The notes under the pieces: generated by a model
Database searches by the model: none
Told to the model about the DNA's origin: nothing
The model's input: only the letters and a program-made list of their open reading frames with translations
Shown here: piece by piece, positions 45,817 to 56,748 of the stretch
How the letters are laid out: each line of letters opens with the position of its first letter
How positions within the stretch are numbered: the first letter of the stretch is position 1
Assembly: GCA_963932465.1 (NCBI GenBank)
Contig: OZ010788.1
Location: 671,854,484-671,918,483 of the forward strand
DNA: 64,000 nt
Direction: 5' to 3'
Source of the DNA: Maratus speciosus
Lineage: Eukaryota > Arthropoda > Arachnida > Araneae > Salticidae
Translations under genes and position numbers: made by a program

Positions 45817-46431
45817 AAGAACTAATGCACGGAATTTCACAAAACTTTAGATTCAATTGGACCTTGATAAAAACTGGTCCTCATCAGTTTTTAGTTAAAA
45901 TCGCCCAACAGGTGGCCCTGCTGAGCGGAATTTTTCACGATTTCTTTAATAGCTATATCTCAGGAACTACTGCACGGATTTCCATCTAACTTCAGATTCA
46001 GTTAGACGTTGACACAAGTGTTTGCTAATTAGGTTTTGGTGTCAATCGCCCAAAAAATGGCGCTGCTCTGTTGCATTTTTCATGATTTCCGCAATAGCTA
46101 TATCTTAAGAACTAATGCATGAATTTTCATCAAGCTTCAGGTTCAGTTACTTCCTAGTATAAATGGGCCTTAATTAGTTTTTGGTGTAAATCGCCCAACA
46201 GGTGGCGCTGGTATGCAGAATTTTTTAAAATATCCGGAACAGCTCTATCTCAAAAACTAATGGACAGATTTTCATCCAACTTTAGATTCAGTTAGAAGCT
46301 CTCAAAGTTGTTGATAATTAGATTTTGGTGTAAATCATCTAACAGGTGACTCTGATATGCTGCATTTTTCAGGAAGTATTAACATGTATGAGACAGAAGA
46401 AAGTTTTGGGATTGCCACATCTGACTTGTTT
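45817..46431 (-). repeat. Repeat A, copy 3, inner part
   Basis: It continues the A copy broken at 38374. Four unit anchors (GGTGGCCCTG and variants) lie at 45911, 46056, 46201 and 46345, spaced 145, 145 and 144 bp. It ends GGATTGCCACATCTGACTTG-like at 46431, the normal A terminus. Confidence 0.7.
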
Positions 46432-46873
46432 CTTATTATTCCAAATCCTTAATTTAAAAAAGTCTAATATTACTTTGCACATGTTTTTTGTAAAAAATAC
46501 ACTGTTCATAAAAAAATTCGCATTTTTCTAAGTATCCGCACAATTCATCTGTAACATTTTCGTGAAATTGAAATCCCTTACTTTTTATATCGAAGTTTTT
46601 TAGAACTAACTTCTTATCAATGCAAATAATTAAATAAATAAATAATTTCATTTTCATACAATTCTCTGAAATACATTCATACACCCATCGCAGCAGCATC
46701 CGTTTGAATGTTGTATACGCACGAAAATGGAATAAGCTTCGTTATATAGAATGTACTTTTCGTAATATGGAGATTAATTTATATGTTAATGATGTTCAAA
46801 ATCAAGGTTCAACAGAAAATTTCGATTAGAAAATTTCGTTAAATAGGGACTTTGTTAAAGGGACGTTCCACTG
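46432..46873. mobile_element. pogo-like MITE, right part
   Basis: It resumes with CCAAATCCTTAATTT (second spacer copy, compare 37756) and runs to the right TIR AAAGGGACGTTCCACTG ending at 46873, followed by TA. AATTTCGTTAAATAGGGACT just inside the end mirrors TTATTTAACGAAGT at the left. Confidence 0.7.
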
Positions 46874-46960
46874 TATTTTTATCTATTTGCTTTGAAAATG
46901 ACTCCAGTAGAGTTGAAACATGTAAACAGTCGAAATAAAACTATTTTTACTGTTTTTTGG

Positions 46961-47545
46961 TACGTTCGTAATTATATAAATACGTAGCACTTACAGTTGT
47001 CGTTCGGTCCGTATGCTGTCCGCATATAACAGAGCAAAAACTACCGAACCGAATGGTCTGAAATTTTAATTATATAATTGTTCCAAAATTTTCTACAGTC
47101 ATTTCAAATTTTATGAAAATTGGATGTATAGTTTAATGACAGGGACAGTAAAAAATTTTCCGTTACATGACGGCCAATGAAAAAAAATTATTGCAAGTGC
47201 ATTTTAATGATGTTACAGCCTTCCGAATGGTCTAAAATTTTAAATATATAATTGTTGCAAAATTTTGTCGAGTCATTTCAAATTTTATGAAAATCGGATA
47301 TATAGTTTAATGACAGGGACAGTCAAAAGTTTTCCGTTATATTATGGCCAATAGGAAAAAATTATTGTAAGTGCATTTTAATCATGTTATAGCCTTTCGA
47401 AGAGAATGAACTGGATATGCACTTATGAAGTGCACTAAAATAGACATTCAGGACACTATGCGGTTCAAAAAATATTTATAAAACTAGTTATAGTACGAAC
47501 TATAAATTATAAACATTTGCCACGTTTGACGAGCAATTTGCAACT
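46961..47545 (+). repeat. Repeat B, copy 2
   Basis: It contains the full B series: GGTACGTTCGTAATTATATA, GCATATAACAGAGCAAAAAC, then a middle segment present twice (47057-47205 and 47222-47390), and the end CTTATGAAGTGCACTAAAAT, ATATTTATAAAACTAGTTAT. It supplies the uninterrupted site AAATATATAATTGTTGC for dating the insertion at 55837. Confidence 0.65.
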
Positions 47546-47689
47546 TGTTAAAGTTTTAACTTACATCTTTTAGCAATTAAAGATTTATGCGATTTAAAAA
47601 AGCATAGAAGTTGGTAGCTATGTGTATGTCAACCCCCTAAATGGACTTAGAGGGTAATTCAGTAGGATAAAAACGTGCATATAGACACT

Positions 47690-48035
47690 ATTCCTCATTT
47701 ACTAATGCCGTAGTTATAGTTCAATCCGCAATTTTCTCTTATTTAAATTACAAATCTTGTTTTACTAGACACCCGTAGAAACCAACACAGATTCCCTTGG
47801 ATTAATTTTCCCTTTGTGAGATTAGCAACGGAGAAATTAATTTCAGAAAATTGTCCTTGAATTATAAATTTAATGTGAAACATTTAATGCTTTTGACAAA
47901 TTAATCCGCCTATTCAACCTCCATGACGAACTTTTGTTATGGAAATATTAAATCAAAATCTTTATATCAAAAGGTAATCCTTCAGCAAATGATTTTGAAA
48001 ATATGTGTATATGTTTAGATATAAACTAGATCAAG
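47690..48035 (+). repeat. Repeat C, copy 2
   Basis: TTCAATCCGCAATTTTCTC, AAATTACAAATCTTGTTTTA, TTGGATTAATTTTCCCTTTG, TAATGCTTTTGACAAATTAA and ATATGTTTAGATATA occur in the family order. Confidence 0.6.
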
Positions 48036-48625
48036 CTGTCAAATTTTTCATTAAGGGGCTATTTTGGCCCAAAGCCGTTAATAAAATAAATTTAAAAAAA
48101 ATATTTTTTCTCATCCTAAAATCATTAACTGTGCGCACTTTTCTTTCCGTTAACGAATAAATAACAACCCAATAAAGACATTTAACACAACAATAAAGAC
48201 ATTTTTAGACCCTATACTCTTTTCACAGTAATTTAAACACTTATTGTAAATGCTCAGTTTAGTAGTTATTGCAAATGCTTTTTCGGTCTGAAAAATCTAT
48301 CCTGCTTACATTAAAGTCGGTGTCAGGCATTGATTGCACGACGATATCAGGCACGATGTCTTTTCCCTCATTATTCAGCATTGGCTTTCGTATATCTACG
48401 TTAAAATTTTGATACGCCAATGAACGGTTGCTTGGCTAGATTGTAATTCAAAGTTCCCTTTAAGTGATATATCTTTGGGGTTATAATGGTCCAATTACCA
48501 AGATTTTGGCTCCACACATCAATATCTGACAGCTTAATCTGACAGCTTAGTCTCTGTACATTGAACGGGTAACATCTCTGACCGATCGGGTCCCCTCTCT
48601 GACATTACATTTCTACTTTTTTCTA
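48036..48625. other. Nothing recognised
   Basis: Moderately AT-rich. It includes two overlapping short repeats of ATCTGACAGCTTA near 48520-48550. No other feature. Confidence 0.4.
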
Positions 48626-49690
48626 TCTTTACAAGAAGAAAGTACAGTAATACCCCGACTTACGTCACCTCGCATTTACGTCGTCTGGATTGAAAAAAAA
48701 TTTCTTAATTATGACGTACTTTAAACTTTTTTTAAGTCTTTTGGTTCTATGAAGGGAAACTTTCCAGTGACAGTCAAGTGACAAACAAATAAAAAAAAGT
48801 CACTAGAAAAAGCCTAGAAAACTCACTCCGCTGTTAAAAAGTGCTTATAAAAGAAACAAAGTGTCTGTTCAGACTTCACTGCAAGATTTGTTTCGCATCT
48901 TCAAAGACTCGAACGTGGCAGATGGAAGAACAATAAAATATAAGTTAACAACTTATTGATTTATTCCAAATTCTTGTATTGCAAACGAATTTTTGTGCTA
49001 AATATAAATGTATGAAACATAATCCTTAAATACAATAGAATTTGTTCATTAGATTTAGGAGAATTTTTATTACTCTTTTGCTTATCTAAATGTACCTCGA
49101 CGTACGTCGTTTCCGATTTACGTCGCTAGTCTTGCAGGAATTGCTAACGTAAATTAACGTGTATTGCTGTATTGGATCCGTGAAAAATTTCGACTTCCAG
49201 TTTTCGATAGATTTATACGTTCTAGAAGGTCCTGAACGCGATTTGATGGTTTTTAGAAAATGTCTGTTTGTGCGTCTGTCTGTCACACTCTGAGTCTGTC
49301 TGTATGTGACAAAAAGTTTGTGGGCGCTCTATCTCGAGAACTAATGCACAGAATTTCGCAAAACTTTAGATTCAGTTAGACCTTGATATAAACTATAGCT
49401 GATTAAATTTTTGGTGTGTATCGCCCAACAGGTGGCGCTGCTAGGGGTAATTTTTCACGATTTCAGCAGTAACTCTATCTCATGAACTAACACACGGATT
49501 TTCATCAAACTTCAGATTCAGTTAGACGTTTGCGTAAGCTGTTACTGATTAGGTTTTCGTATAAATCGCACAAAAGATGGCACTGCCATGCTAAATTATT
49601 CACGATTTTCGCAAAAGCTATATCTCAAGAACTAATACACGCAATTTAATCAAACTTAATATATTGTTACATTTTCACGTAAATAGATCC
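48626..49690 (-). repeat. Repeat A, copy 4 (interrupted)
   Basis: TCTTTACAAGAAGAAAGTA (48626-48644) continues at 49170 as TATTGGATCCGTGAAAAATT, exactly as in the uninterrupted copy near 38190. Unit anchors lie at 49431 and 49576 (145 bp). It fades near 49690. Confidence 0.7.
48645..49169. mobile_element. pogo/Tigger-like MITE, 525 bp
   Basis: TA at 48643-48644 and 49170-49171. The left end is CAGTAATACCCCGACTTACG and the right end, read inward, CAGCAATACACGTTAATTTA. Both continue with several TTACGTC/GACGTAA motifs. The right side also has GACGTACGTCGAGGTAC. There is no coding sequence. The empty site is visible at 38187-38196. Confidence 0.75.
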
Positions 49691-50929
49691 TTGTTAAGAC
49701 TTGGGTATATGGGGCAATCTTACAATCTTTTGACTTTAGGGAAAAATAATCTGGCGAAATTAAACTTGCTAAAATAACATTTTAATCTGATAGACGAATG
49801 CCTTAATGATTCAAAATAAAGAAAATATGGTCAGCAGCGAAAAATGTTTTACTTAACTGAGGTTTAAGCTAAACTTGCGAGTTTAAATTTTCCTTACCAT
49901 TTTACCCCTATAACTTTTTATTTTCTTCTAAATTTTTACTTATAATGAATTTGCATGGTACCCACAGGACATTCAAATAAGAAATAATAAAAATATAGTA
50001 CTTTTAATACAGAAATTTTGTATAACATTGTCTTAAAGGTGTGTTAAAGAAGGGACACAAAGTTAAAAAAAGGACGAAATGGTAAAAAAAGGGACGAAAT
50101 GGTAAAAAAAAGAGACGGTAAGGATGGAACGATTTAGGAAAATTACCACCTATTTTTAGGAAAATCATGTTAAGACTAAGTGATAGCCACAATGTTCATT
50201 GATTTTTAGAAACAGTTGTTAACATTGGATTAATTTTTTTATTTATTTATTTACCTCGAAAAGTGCAGGAATAAACCTTGGTGACGGTAAGACTACCCAT
50301 AAAGCCACGGTGCTTGAAATTGATATTTAAATGCTGATTTATATTCTGCAGTAAATTTCCTGTCAAAGAACTTTAGATATTCTTTCTCTAGCATACTTCT
50401 GCATGAGCAAAAACTTGAAAAAAATTCTGTCGCTGCATCTGAAGTGATTTTCTGTATAATTTTAGAAGAAGGATGGTAAGGAATCTAAAGCCCATTGACA
50501 GAGTTCAAAAAATAATATCAACCCTAAAAATGCGTGCAGGTTAATTTTTAGCTACATATTTATATAAAACAATAGTTCTAGTTTCAGAAAAAAATTACAT
50601 TGAATTATTTTTATTGAAACAATTTTATCCAGACAGCTCCAAACTTCAAAATTAGCATCAGGGACAGGGGACGGTAGATGAGTTTTCCATGTGTTTGGAC
50701 CCCCAACATCGTCCTAAACTTATTTATCTCGTTAATATTTTTGTGCAATCATGCATTGGTATGTTTCCATGTATATGAAATAAAAAAACAAAAAAAAGTG
50801 TATTAAATAAAAAATTAATATTCAGGGACATGAAAGTCAAAAGATTGTGAGAATGTCCCATATATTGAACAACGGGTTTTACTCTTTATTTTATACTCTT
50901 TGATTTGGAAATTTTGGTTGCGGACATCT
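49691..50929. other. AT-rich; one short tandem repeat
   Basis: 50051-50120 has about three units of GGGACGAAATGGTAAAAAAA (period about 20-21). The rest has no supported feature. Confidence 0.45.
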
Positions 50930-51175
50930 AAGAGGGTGGGTTCCGAAATTCAATGATTTGTTTGAAACAATGCGACACTTATATCTACTTGTTAAATGCA
51001 TCTAATTCAACGAACCTATATACCTTTGCAATTCTTATGATGGGCATAGATTGCCATTTAATTTTGGCACTGTGATAGCGAATTTTACATTATTAAAAAG
51101 TATTGTTAAAGTTATTAAAAAGTATTAGTATGAAATAGAGAAAGATTTGGGATTGGCACATCCGACTAGTTTATG
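50930..51175 (-). repeat. Repeat A, copy 5 (terminal part, uninterrupted)
   Basis: TTCCGAAATTCAATGATTTG, CTACTTGTTAAATGCATCTA, CGAACCTATATACCTTTGC, TTTTGGCACTGTGATAGCGA and the terminal GGCACATCCGACTAGTTT. It provides the empty sites for both insertions in copy 6. Confidence 0.7.
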
Positions 51176-51244
51176 TCTGTCTTTACAATAAATAAAAGCC
51201 ATACGGTCTTCAACATTTGCATAGTTCTTCTTTTCGTATTTATT

Positions 51245-51290
51245 TTTAACTAGCTAATGTATCCGGCGTTGCCCGGAATTTTAAGAATGT
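51245..51290 (+). repeat. CGTTGCCCGG-type element end
   Basis: ACTAGCTAATGTATCCGGCG followed by TTGCCCGGAA resembles the start of a repeat common in arthropod genomes. Its usual far end ends in TTTTATATATAG.A. A similar far end occurs at about 57940-58010 (ACATACAAACCGAGAACGAC then TTTTATATATAGTA), too far away to belong to this one with certainty. Confidence 0.35.
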
Positions 51291-52059
51291 TTGTTTTGAA
51301 AATCCAATTTCAAAATTTAACGTACGACATAAAATTAAAAAAAAGGAAATAGTCGAAGTGATGTACACATTTATCAAAGAAAATGCAACATAAAAATGTA
51401 TAAATTTATGTAACGGACACAGAATAATACAGCTGTAAATGAACTTATTTCCATTCATCATTGGCGGAATAATGTTAAAATACGCCAATATTTCCATAAT
51501 CGAGTTTTTATCATGCTTCAATACATTTTTTCACACTTATAGGACGTTATATATTCACCATGTCCTTTATATTTCCAAAATCACGTAATATTCCATTTTT
51601 TTTATTCGTCAAATTAATTAAATAATTATAACTTTTCACATGGAAATAATAAAACAGAAAAATTATGACGTAACATTAACTTTTGTTTTTAATTCGTGAA
51701 ACTATTTATTCTATTTTCATTTTTCACATAAAAATTTTGCAGTAGAAAAGTTATCATGTAATATGCCGTTTTTTTTAAATTCGTCAAAACATTTATTTCA
51801 TTTTTTCACATGGAAATCTTGCAATAGAAAAGTGATTGTTGTGATAAGAATTTTATTCTGGATTTTTAATTGTTGGCAACAGTTATGACGAAAAATGTAC
51901 ATATGAATTTTTTGTCAACAATTATTTTAAAGCGCAAAATCAGAGCCAAACTATAATCTGGCACAACTAAATCTTAAGATCATGAGACGTTTTCGCTATA
52001 GAACTAACAGAGTATTCAATATAATTGCATATTTATTTTCTGATTAGATATTTCTGACG
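51291..52059. other. AT-rich stretch, nothing recognised
   Basis: Two or three loose repeats of TTTTTTCACATGGAAAT-like blocks (51637, 51724, 51804) suggest an old ~85-bp tandem. The 91-codon minus-strand frame is not recognised. Confidence 0.4.
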
Positions 52060-52400
52060 CACAAACGTCAGTCCTTATTTATTAATTATGGAATTACTGT
52101 TGGATTTGCAAGTTTCTATTATTTAAATTATAAATCTTCTCTCACTAGGTACACGTCCCTTAGAAATCAGCCTAGATTTCCAGGGCTTAATTTTCTCTTT
52201 GTACGATTACTGAAGGAGAAATTAATCTAAGCAAATTTCCCTTATATTATAGATTTAATGCCGCAAATTTAATGCCTTTAACAAACTAATTTACTTATTT
52301 ATACATACATAAAATATGCAAGGATAAGCTTCGAAATTCTTAATCAAATTCTTTATCGTTTACATAAACCTTCATTTTGAAATAATTTGTAAATATCTGT
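52060..52400 (+). repeat. Repeat C, copy 3
   Basis: AAATTATAAATCTTCTCTCA, CCCTTAGAAATCAGCCTAGA, GGGCTTAATTTTCTCTTTG, AAGGAGAAATTAATCTAAGC and TAATGCCTTTAACAAACTAA occur in family order. Confidence 0.6.
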
Positions 52401-52736
52401 ATGTTAAAAAAGAAACATATTAAAATGTTCAAAATATAGTATTTTCATGAAGTTCATGGGGAAAAAAGTGTAGCTCACATCGTTGAGAAAAAAGAAGATT
52501 AAACAAATTCTCTTATACAATTTACAGAATAATATAACAAGGATAAAAACAATATAAAAATATAACATTATAAACAATAATATAAACAATATAAAAATAT
52601 AATATTATAAGCAATAAGGCAAACAATATAATATTATAACATTGTAAATAATAATCAATATTATAATGCAACGTTATAAATAATAATTTGAGCAAGAAAA
52701 TAATGTAACTTTATAAACAATAAGTAATAATTGTAT

Positions 52737-53561
52737 ATATAATTTCCATAGCTGCCAGCTCTTCTGCTTTTTTGTTCCACAAAAATTTAATAGAAATTTT
52801 TGCCTTATTTAATCGGCAGATTACGGTGATTTAAAACCGGTTTACGACACCTTCGAGCCCCGCCACCGTAAACGCCCCAGGCTCTCCTTAATTATAAACA
52901 CCCAGTAATCTCTGGGTACGCCATTCTAAGATTGCTATTGTCTACCTTTTTACTATATTTAAGAAGACTTAAAATCTTTTTCTATCTTCTTAAATATATG
53001 TATATATATATATATATCTTCTCTATATTTATATATATAGGGGGGGGGGTTGTATGACCCTGATTAGTGCCTTTTTTGTTATTGTGGCTTTTGCTATCTC
53101 CTTACAGCTTTTCCTGCCCAAGCTTGGCGAGAGTAACTCTGAACAGTGCTAACTTTCTTCTCTTTTAAATCCTTCATTATAGTACGTTTGTAACTACAGA
53201 TAGACCATTTTATAATATTCTTTTGGATATTTATCATTTTTTTACTCATCTTAAGTCTTAACTTAAAATTTATCCTTTATCCATTTTTATACTTAATTAA
53301 TTATTTCCTCTTTAAATTTCTTATCTTTTTCTCTTAGGTAGATCTAAACTGCAGTTTAACTTATCCAAATGGCTCACAAAACATACGATATTTCATTTCC
53401 AAGAATGGGTGTTAAGATGATATCAGCTAGGAAACCACTCAATGTTGCTCACCTGTTCAGCACCTGTTCGGTGATTTAAAAACTGGAAATTTACTGTAAA
53501 ATTTTTGTGGTACAAAAAAGCGTAAGGTGTTGGCAGCTATGAATTTCCAAAATTATAACAC
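52737..53561. mobile_element. TIR element with AGCTGCCA ends, ~820 bp
   Basis: Left CATAGCTGCCAGCTCTTCTG then CTTTTTTGTTCCACAAAAAT; right, read inward, CATAGCTGCCAACACCTTAC then CTTTTTTGTACCACAAAAAT. The arms extend about 90 bp to a GTGATTTAAAA block. It is preceded by an AAT-rich low-complexity stretch (52510-52740) and contains (TA)n at 53001-53018 and a G10 run at 53040-53049. No coding sequence. Confidence 0.55.
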
Positions 53562-53809
53562 TGTATATATTTTAAAGTTATGAATTTAAATATCACTTTT
53601 GTTTATATAATTGCACTTCTAAACATGCATCTTTGCGAAAGGCTGCTACGTTATCTATTTTCTACATGTATAACTACGATGCATAAAAGTTAAATTAAAT
53701 TTATATTTTAGTATGTATTTCTTCATTTAATGTTTTAAGTATCTGCATAAAATGTTTTATGGCTTCATTTTATAATATTGCACTGGATTATTTCTCACTA
53801 GCTAATTAA

Positions 53810-54130
53810 TATAATAACAGTCTTCATTTATTAACCGAGGCAATTCCTCTTCGATTTCTGGTTTATGTTATCTATATTATAAACATTGCATTACTAGATA
53901 CCGGTTCCTTAGAAAGCTGGTCGTTTCATTTGGTTTAATTTTCCCTCTGTAAGACTGCTGAAAAAGTAATTAATTTAGTGCATTTTCCTTAATTTGACAC
54001 ATTTAATGCCTCTGGCAAATTAATCTGTCGTTTTAAACATGATGCCGTATACAAGACTTAGCTTGGAAAATTTTAATCAAAATATGTATTTTAATCTGAA
54101 ATTCTTCATTAACTATCATTTTAAATGTAG
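53810..54130 (+). repeat. Repeat C, copy 4
   Basis: TAGATACCGGTTCCTTAGAA, TTGGTTTAATTTTCCCTCTG, AAAGTAATTAATTTAGTGCA, TAATGCCTCTGGCAAATTAA and AAATTTTAATCAAAAT occur in family order. Confidence 0.6.
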
Positions 54131-54315
54131 TAAAATTTAAATTTAACAAGAGTAAGAAATGCCAAAATGTAAAAAAAGTATTTTTATTGACTGCCATATT
54201 GGACGTGCTCGTCATAGCCAAAAACAAACATATGAAATTCGGTTAATTTCTATCCATAACTTCCGAAATTCAATGATTTGTTTGAAACAATGCAATACTT
54301 ACATCTCCTTGTTAA

Positions 54316-54523
54316 CCCCTTGATGGGCGGTGGTATTTCTATGAAACCACTTAATTTTAATTCCCAAATCAATCAATGGCAGAATTTTAATTAAAAAAAT
54401 TTCGGTTTATTATATATCGGAAATATAGCTTTTTCATATTTACAAATAAATTTGCTTTCAAATTCCGGTGTCATTCATTAATTTTAGCACTTTAGCAATG
54501 GAATTGCTTTGCCCCTGGAACGG
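54316..54523. mobile_element. M-family TTAA MITE, copy 4
   Basis: It is flanked by TTAA at 54312-54315 and 54524-54527. Copy 5 of repeat A shows the undisturbed site CTTGTTAAATGC at about 50982. Ends CCCCTTGATGGGCGG and CCGTTCCAGGGGCAAAGC (read inward). The internal AAATTTCGGTTTATTATATA and AAATTCCGGTGTCATTCATT resemble copy 5 at 56546. Confidence 0.8.
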
Positions 54524-54555
54524 TTAAATGCATCTAATTCAACGAACCTATATCC

Positions 54556-55400
54556 CAGGGCCGGCAAGTAATTTTAAGTGGGGTTCGAATACTTTTTTTA
54601 AAATTTTATTGAGGTCCAGAGAAAAAAACACATAAGTAATATAAGTACTTATTACTTTTAAATTGTTATTTTTACATATACATATAATATGAAATAGAAA
54701 AGTTAGGTATTTGTTCTGAAAAATTACTACATACACAGGTATATGTTCTGAAAAATTTTACATACGCATAATAAAATAGAAAAGGCAAGTATTCGTTGAA
54801 AAATTCATGCGATAAATTACACTAGGGGTCTTGAATCAACTTTTTAAGTTTGATTCACGTCATGAACAGCTAATGTGAGGAGTGTCTTCAAGATGAGCGT
54901 CCGTAATCTCGAACGATATTTGTTCTTCAAAAAATTCTTTTTGAAGAAAGTTCTTTCACTTGCATATGTGGAGCCAAACATAGTAGCCGGGATAATAGCT
55001 AGTTTTTTGCAATTTCCCTTCTTTTCTGAGACATGTTTACCACAAAATTCTTCAGGAGAAGCAGTTACATTTGCACGGAAATATTTTCTTCAAATCAGAT
55101 ACATCCATTTGAAGTAAAGGTTTTTCAAGACTGAACAACATCGTAGGCACATCACTCCTTTCTGCACCTGGAGCAACTTCATAAGGCGATTTAAAGAATT
55201 GAGACAACTTATCTACCTCTGCAAAGTTTTAGAATCTTGCTTCAAATTCCTTCACAAGATCTGACATAAAACTTATGAATACTGCAATGGGTATTTCGGA
55301 ATTCTTCTTTTTATATTCAAGAATTGTCAGAAAATGAATAAATTCTTCATTTGGCGGTCCACGCTCCAACCTTCCGCGGTCCGTCAGTTGCCGACCGTGA
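54556..55400 (-). mobile_element. hAT-like relic, 845 bp
   Basis: The ends CAGGGCCGGCAA and (T)CACGGTCGGCAA, read inward, resemble hAT termini. The flanking CTATATCC (54548-54555) and CTATATAC (55401-55408) match at seven of eight bases, the hAT target duplication length. The uninterrupted site CTATATACC is at about 51008. It encloses a decayed transposase end on the minus strand. Confidence 0.65.
54835..55390 (-). pseudogene. hAT-type transposase C-terminal remnant
   Basis: One minus-strand frame, broken only by a few stops, reads ISFMSDLVKEFEARF (near 55235-55280), LSQFFKSPYEVAPGAERSDV, MLFSLEKPLLQMDVSDLKKI and, after a weaker part, EITDAHLEDTPHISCS (near 54865-54900). This matches the order of motifs at the C-terminal end of hAT transposases of the type domesticated as GTF2IRD2/ZBED5/FAM200-like genes: a 'FEXRFxDF' helix, an 'L.F..PF' stretch, 'LQ.ELidLq' and the 'R.LTDEHL' dimerisation end. 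In-frame stops make it non-coding. The identification relies on family motifs from memory and is supported by the hAT-type ends and 8-bp duplication. Confidence 0.55.
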
Positions 55401-56121
55401 CTATATACCTTTACAGTCCTCAAAATAAGCATGGATTATCATTTTATTTTGGCACTGTGATATAACAAATTTTGAATTATTAACGTGTGTGAAGTAGAAG
55501 AAAGTTTCGGGAGTGGCACATCCGACTAGTTTTCTTTTGTAACATAGAAAATTAAAGTAAGTTTTTTTAAATATTTAATTTTCATTTTTTCTCACATAAA
55601 TATTTGTGTATAAATTTAATTACGGATAAATTCACCTTAAAGAAATCAGGATATCTTGATGGGGATACTGTAGTAATTTTAGTACAATCAAAATATATGT
55701 GTTATCATTTTCAGGTGTGTTAGTAATTATATAAATACGTAGCAACTATAGTCGTCGTTCAGTCTGTCTGTCTGTCCGTCCACCCGCATATAACAGAGCA
55801 AAAACTCCCCAACCGAATGGTCAGAAATCTTAAATACAGTAGCGCTCAAAAGTATTTTTACAACCTTATATTCTCTCTTATTTTATTTAATATAAAAATG
55901 TAAAAGAAAATATATTCCCTATAATTGAGAACACTGTGACTGCAGTTATTCAAATGTATCAAGTTTCAACTTGTTTGTTTACATTCGGCGCCACCGAAGA
56001 AATATGACTCCTCCTTAGCTCAACAGTATTTTGACAATTAGTTTTCATTTAATTGTTGAAGGTGTCAGTGGCGCTATAGCTTCGATTAGTGTTTATATCG
56101 ACTTATTGTGATTATTTTTAA

Positions 56122-56541
56122 ATGCCGAAATGTAACAAATATTGAAGTGATTCTAGAAAAGCCGCTGAAAATGCGCTTAAGAAAGGTAGACTGCAAACAA
56201 AATTAGCTCGTTCTTTTAACGGGTCTCGGCAACTCGTTATTACATGGAATAAAGTTTTTAACAAACAGAAATACATCGAAAATAAGCCTCAAAGTGGCCA
56301 TCCGAAAAAAAGAACTTGTTATGTTGACTGTATTATACAAATGATATCTGCAAGTGATTGCAAGTGATTGTATCCGCTGTAATTATAAAAAATGAATTGA
56401 AAGAAAATTACGGCATAGAAATACACGTTTCATCAGTCAAACGACGTCTAAACCTCTATGGTTTACAAGGCAGAAGACCAGCAAAAACACGTTTGTTATC
56501 TACTAAGAATAGGAAGGCTAGAGTTGCATTTGTAAAACGGC
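56122..56541 (+). pseudogene. Tc1-type transposase N-terminal half, left arm
   Basis: From the ATG at 56122: MPKCNKY, then a stop, then SDSRKAAENALKKGRLQTKL, a helix-turn-helix (LARSFNGSRQLVITWNKVF) and ENKPQSGHPKK. This matches the Tc1 pattern of a first helix-turn-helix followed by a 'GRPRK'-like basic linker. After a short irregular stretch (a 10-base tandem duplication near 56350-56365) come SAVIIKNELKENYG and VSSVKRRLNLYGLQGRRPAK, the second helix-turn-helix (family 'S..TvrRrL...Gl.gr.p'). The frame ends in FVKRH at the MITE border, just before where the DDE domain would start. It is non-functional through the early stop and the loss of the catalytic half. The two helix-turn-helix domains would bind the TIR. 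Confidence 0.75.
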
Positions 56542-56545
56542 ATAA

Positions 56546-56744
56546 CCCTTTCAGGGGCAAAGCAATTCCATTGCTAAAGTGTTGAAATTAATGATTGACA
56601 CCAGAATCTTGGTTTAAAAAATTTCGGTTTATTATTTGCATGAAATATAGCTTTTTCTTATTTGCAAATAAATTTGTTTTCAGATACCGGTGTCAGTCAT
56701 TAAATTCAACACTTTACAGTGGAATTGCTTTGCCCTTGAAAGGG
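56546..56744. mobile_element. M-family TTAA MITE, copy 5, at palindrome centre
   Basis: CCCTTTCAGGGGCAAAGCAA at the left, with the inverse TTGCTTTGCCCTTGAAAGGG at the right. Arms of about 45 bp, then the family core with GACACCAGAATCTT and GATACCGGTGTCAGTC. The flanks are ATAA and TTAT instead of TTAA on both sides, so the same altered base appears in mirror image. Confidence 0.8.
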
Positions 56745-56748
56745 TTAT

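Larger units (their letters stand above)
54255..55533 (-). repeat. Repeat A, copy 6 (carries two insertions)
   Basis: The A sequence is 54255-54315, 54528-54555 and 55401-55533. Joined, these parts follow copy 5 (50960-51175) closely. The gaps are an M-family MITE and a hAT-like relic, both with target duplications. Confidence 0.7.
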
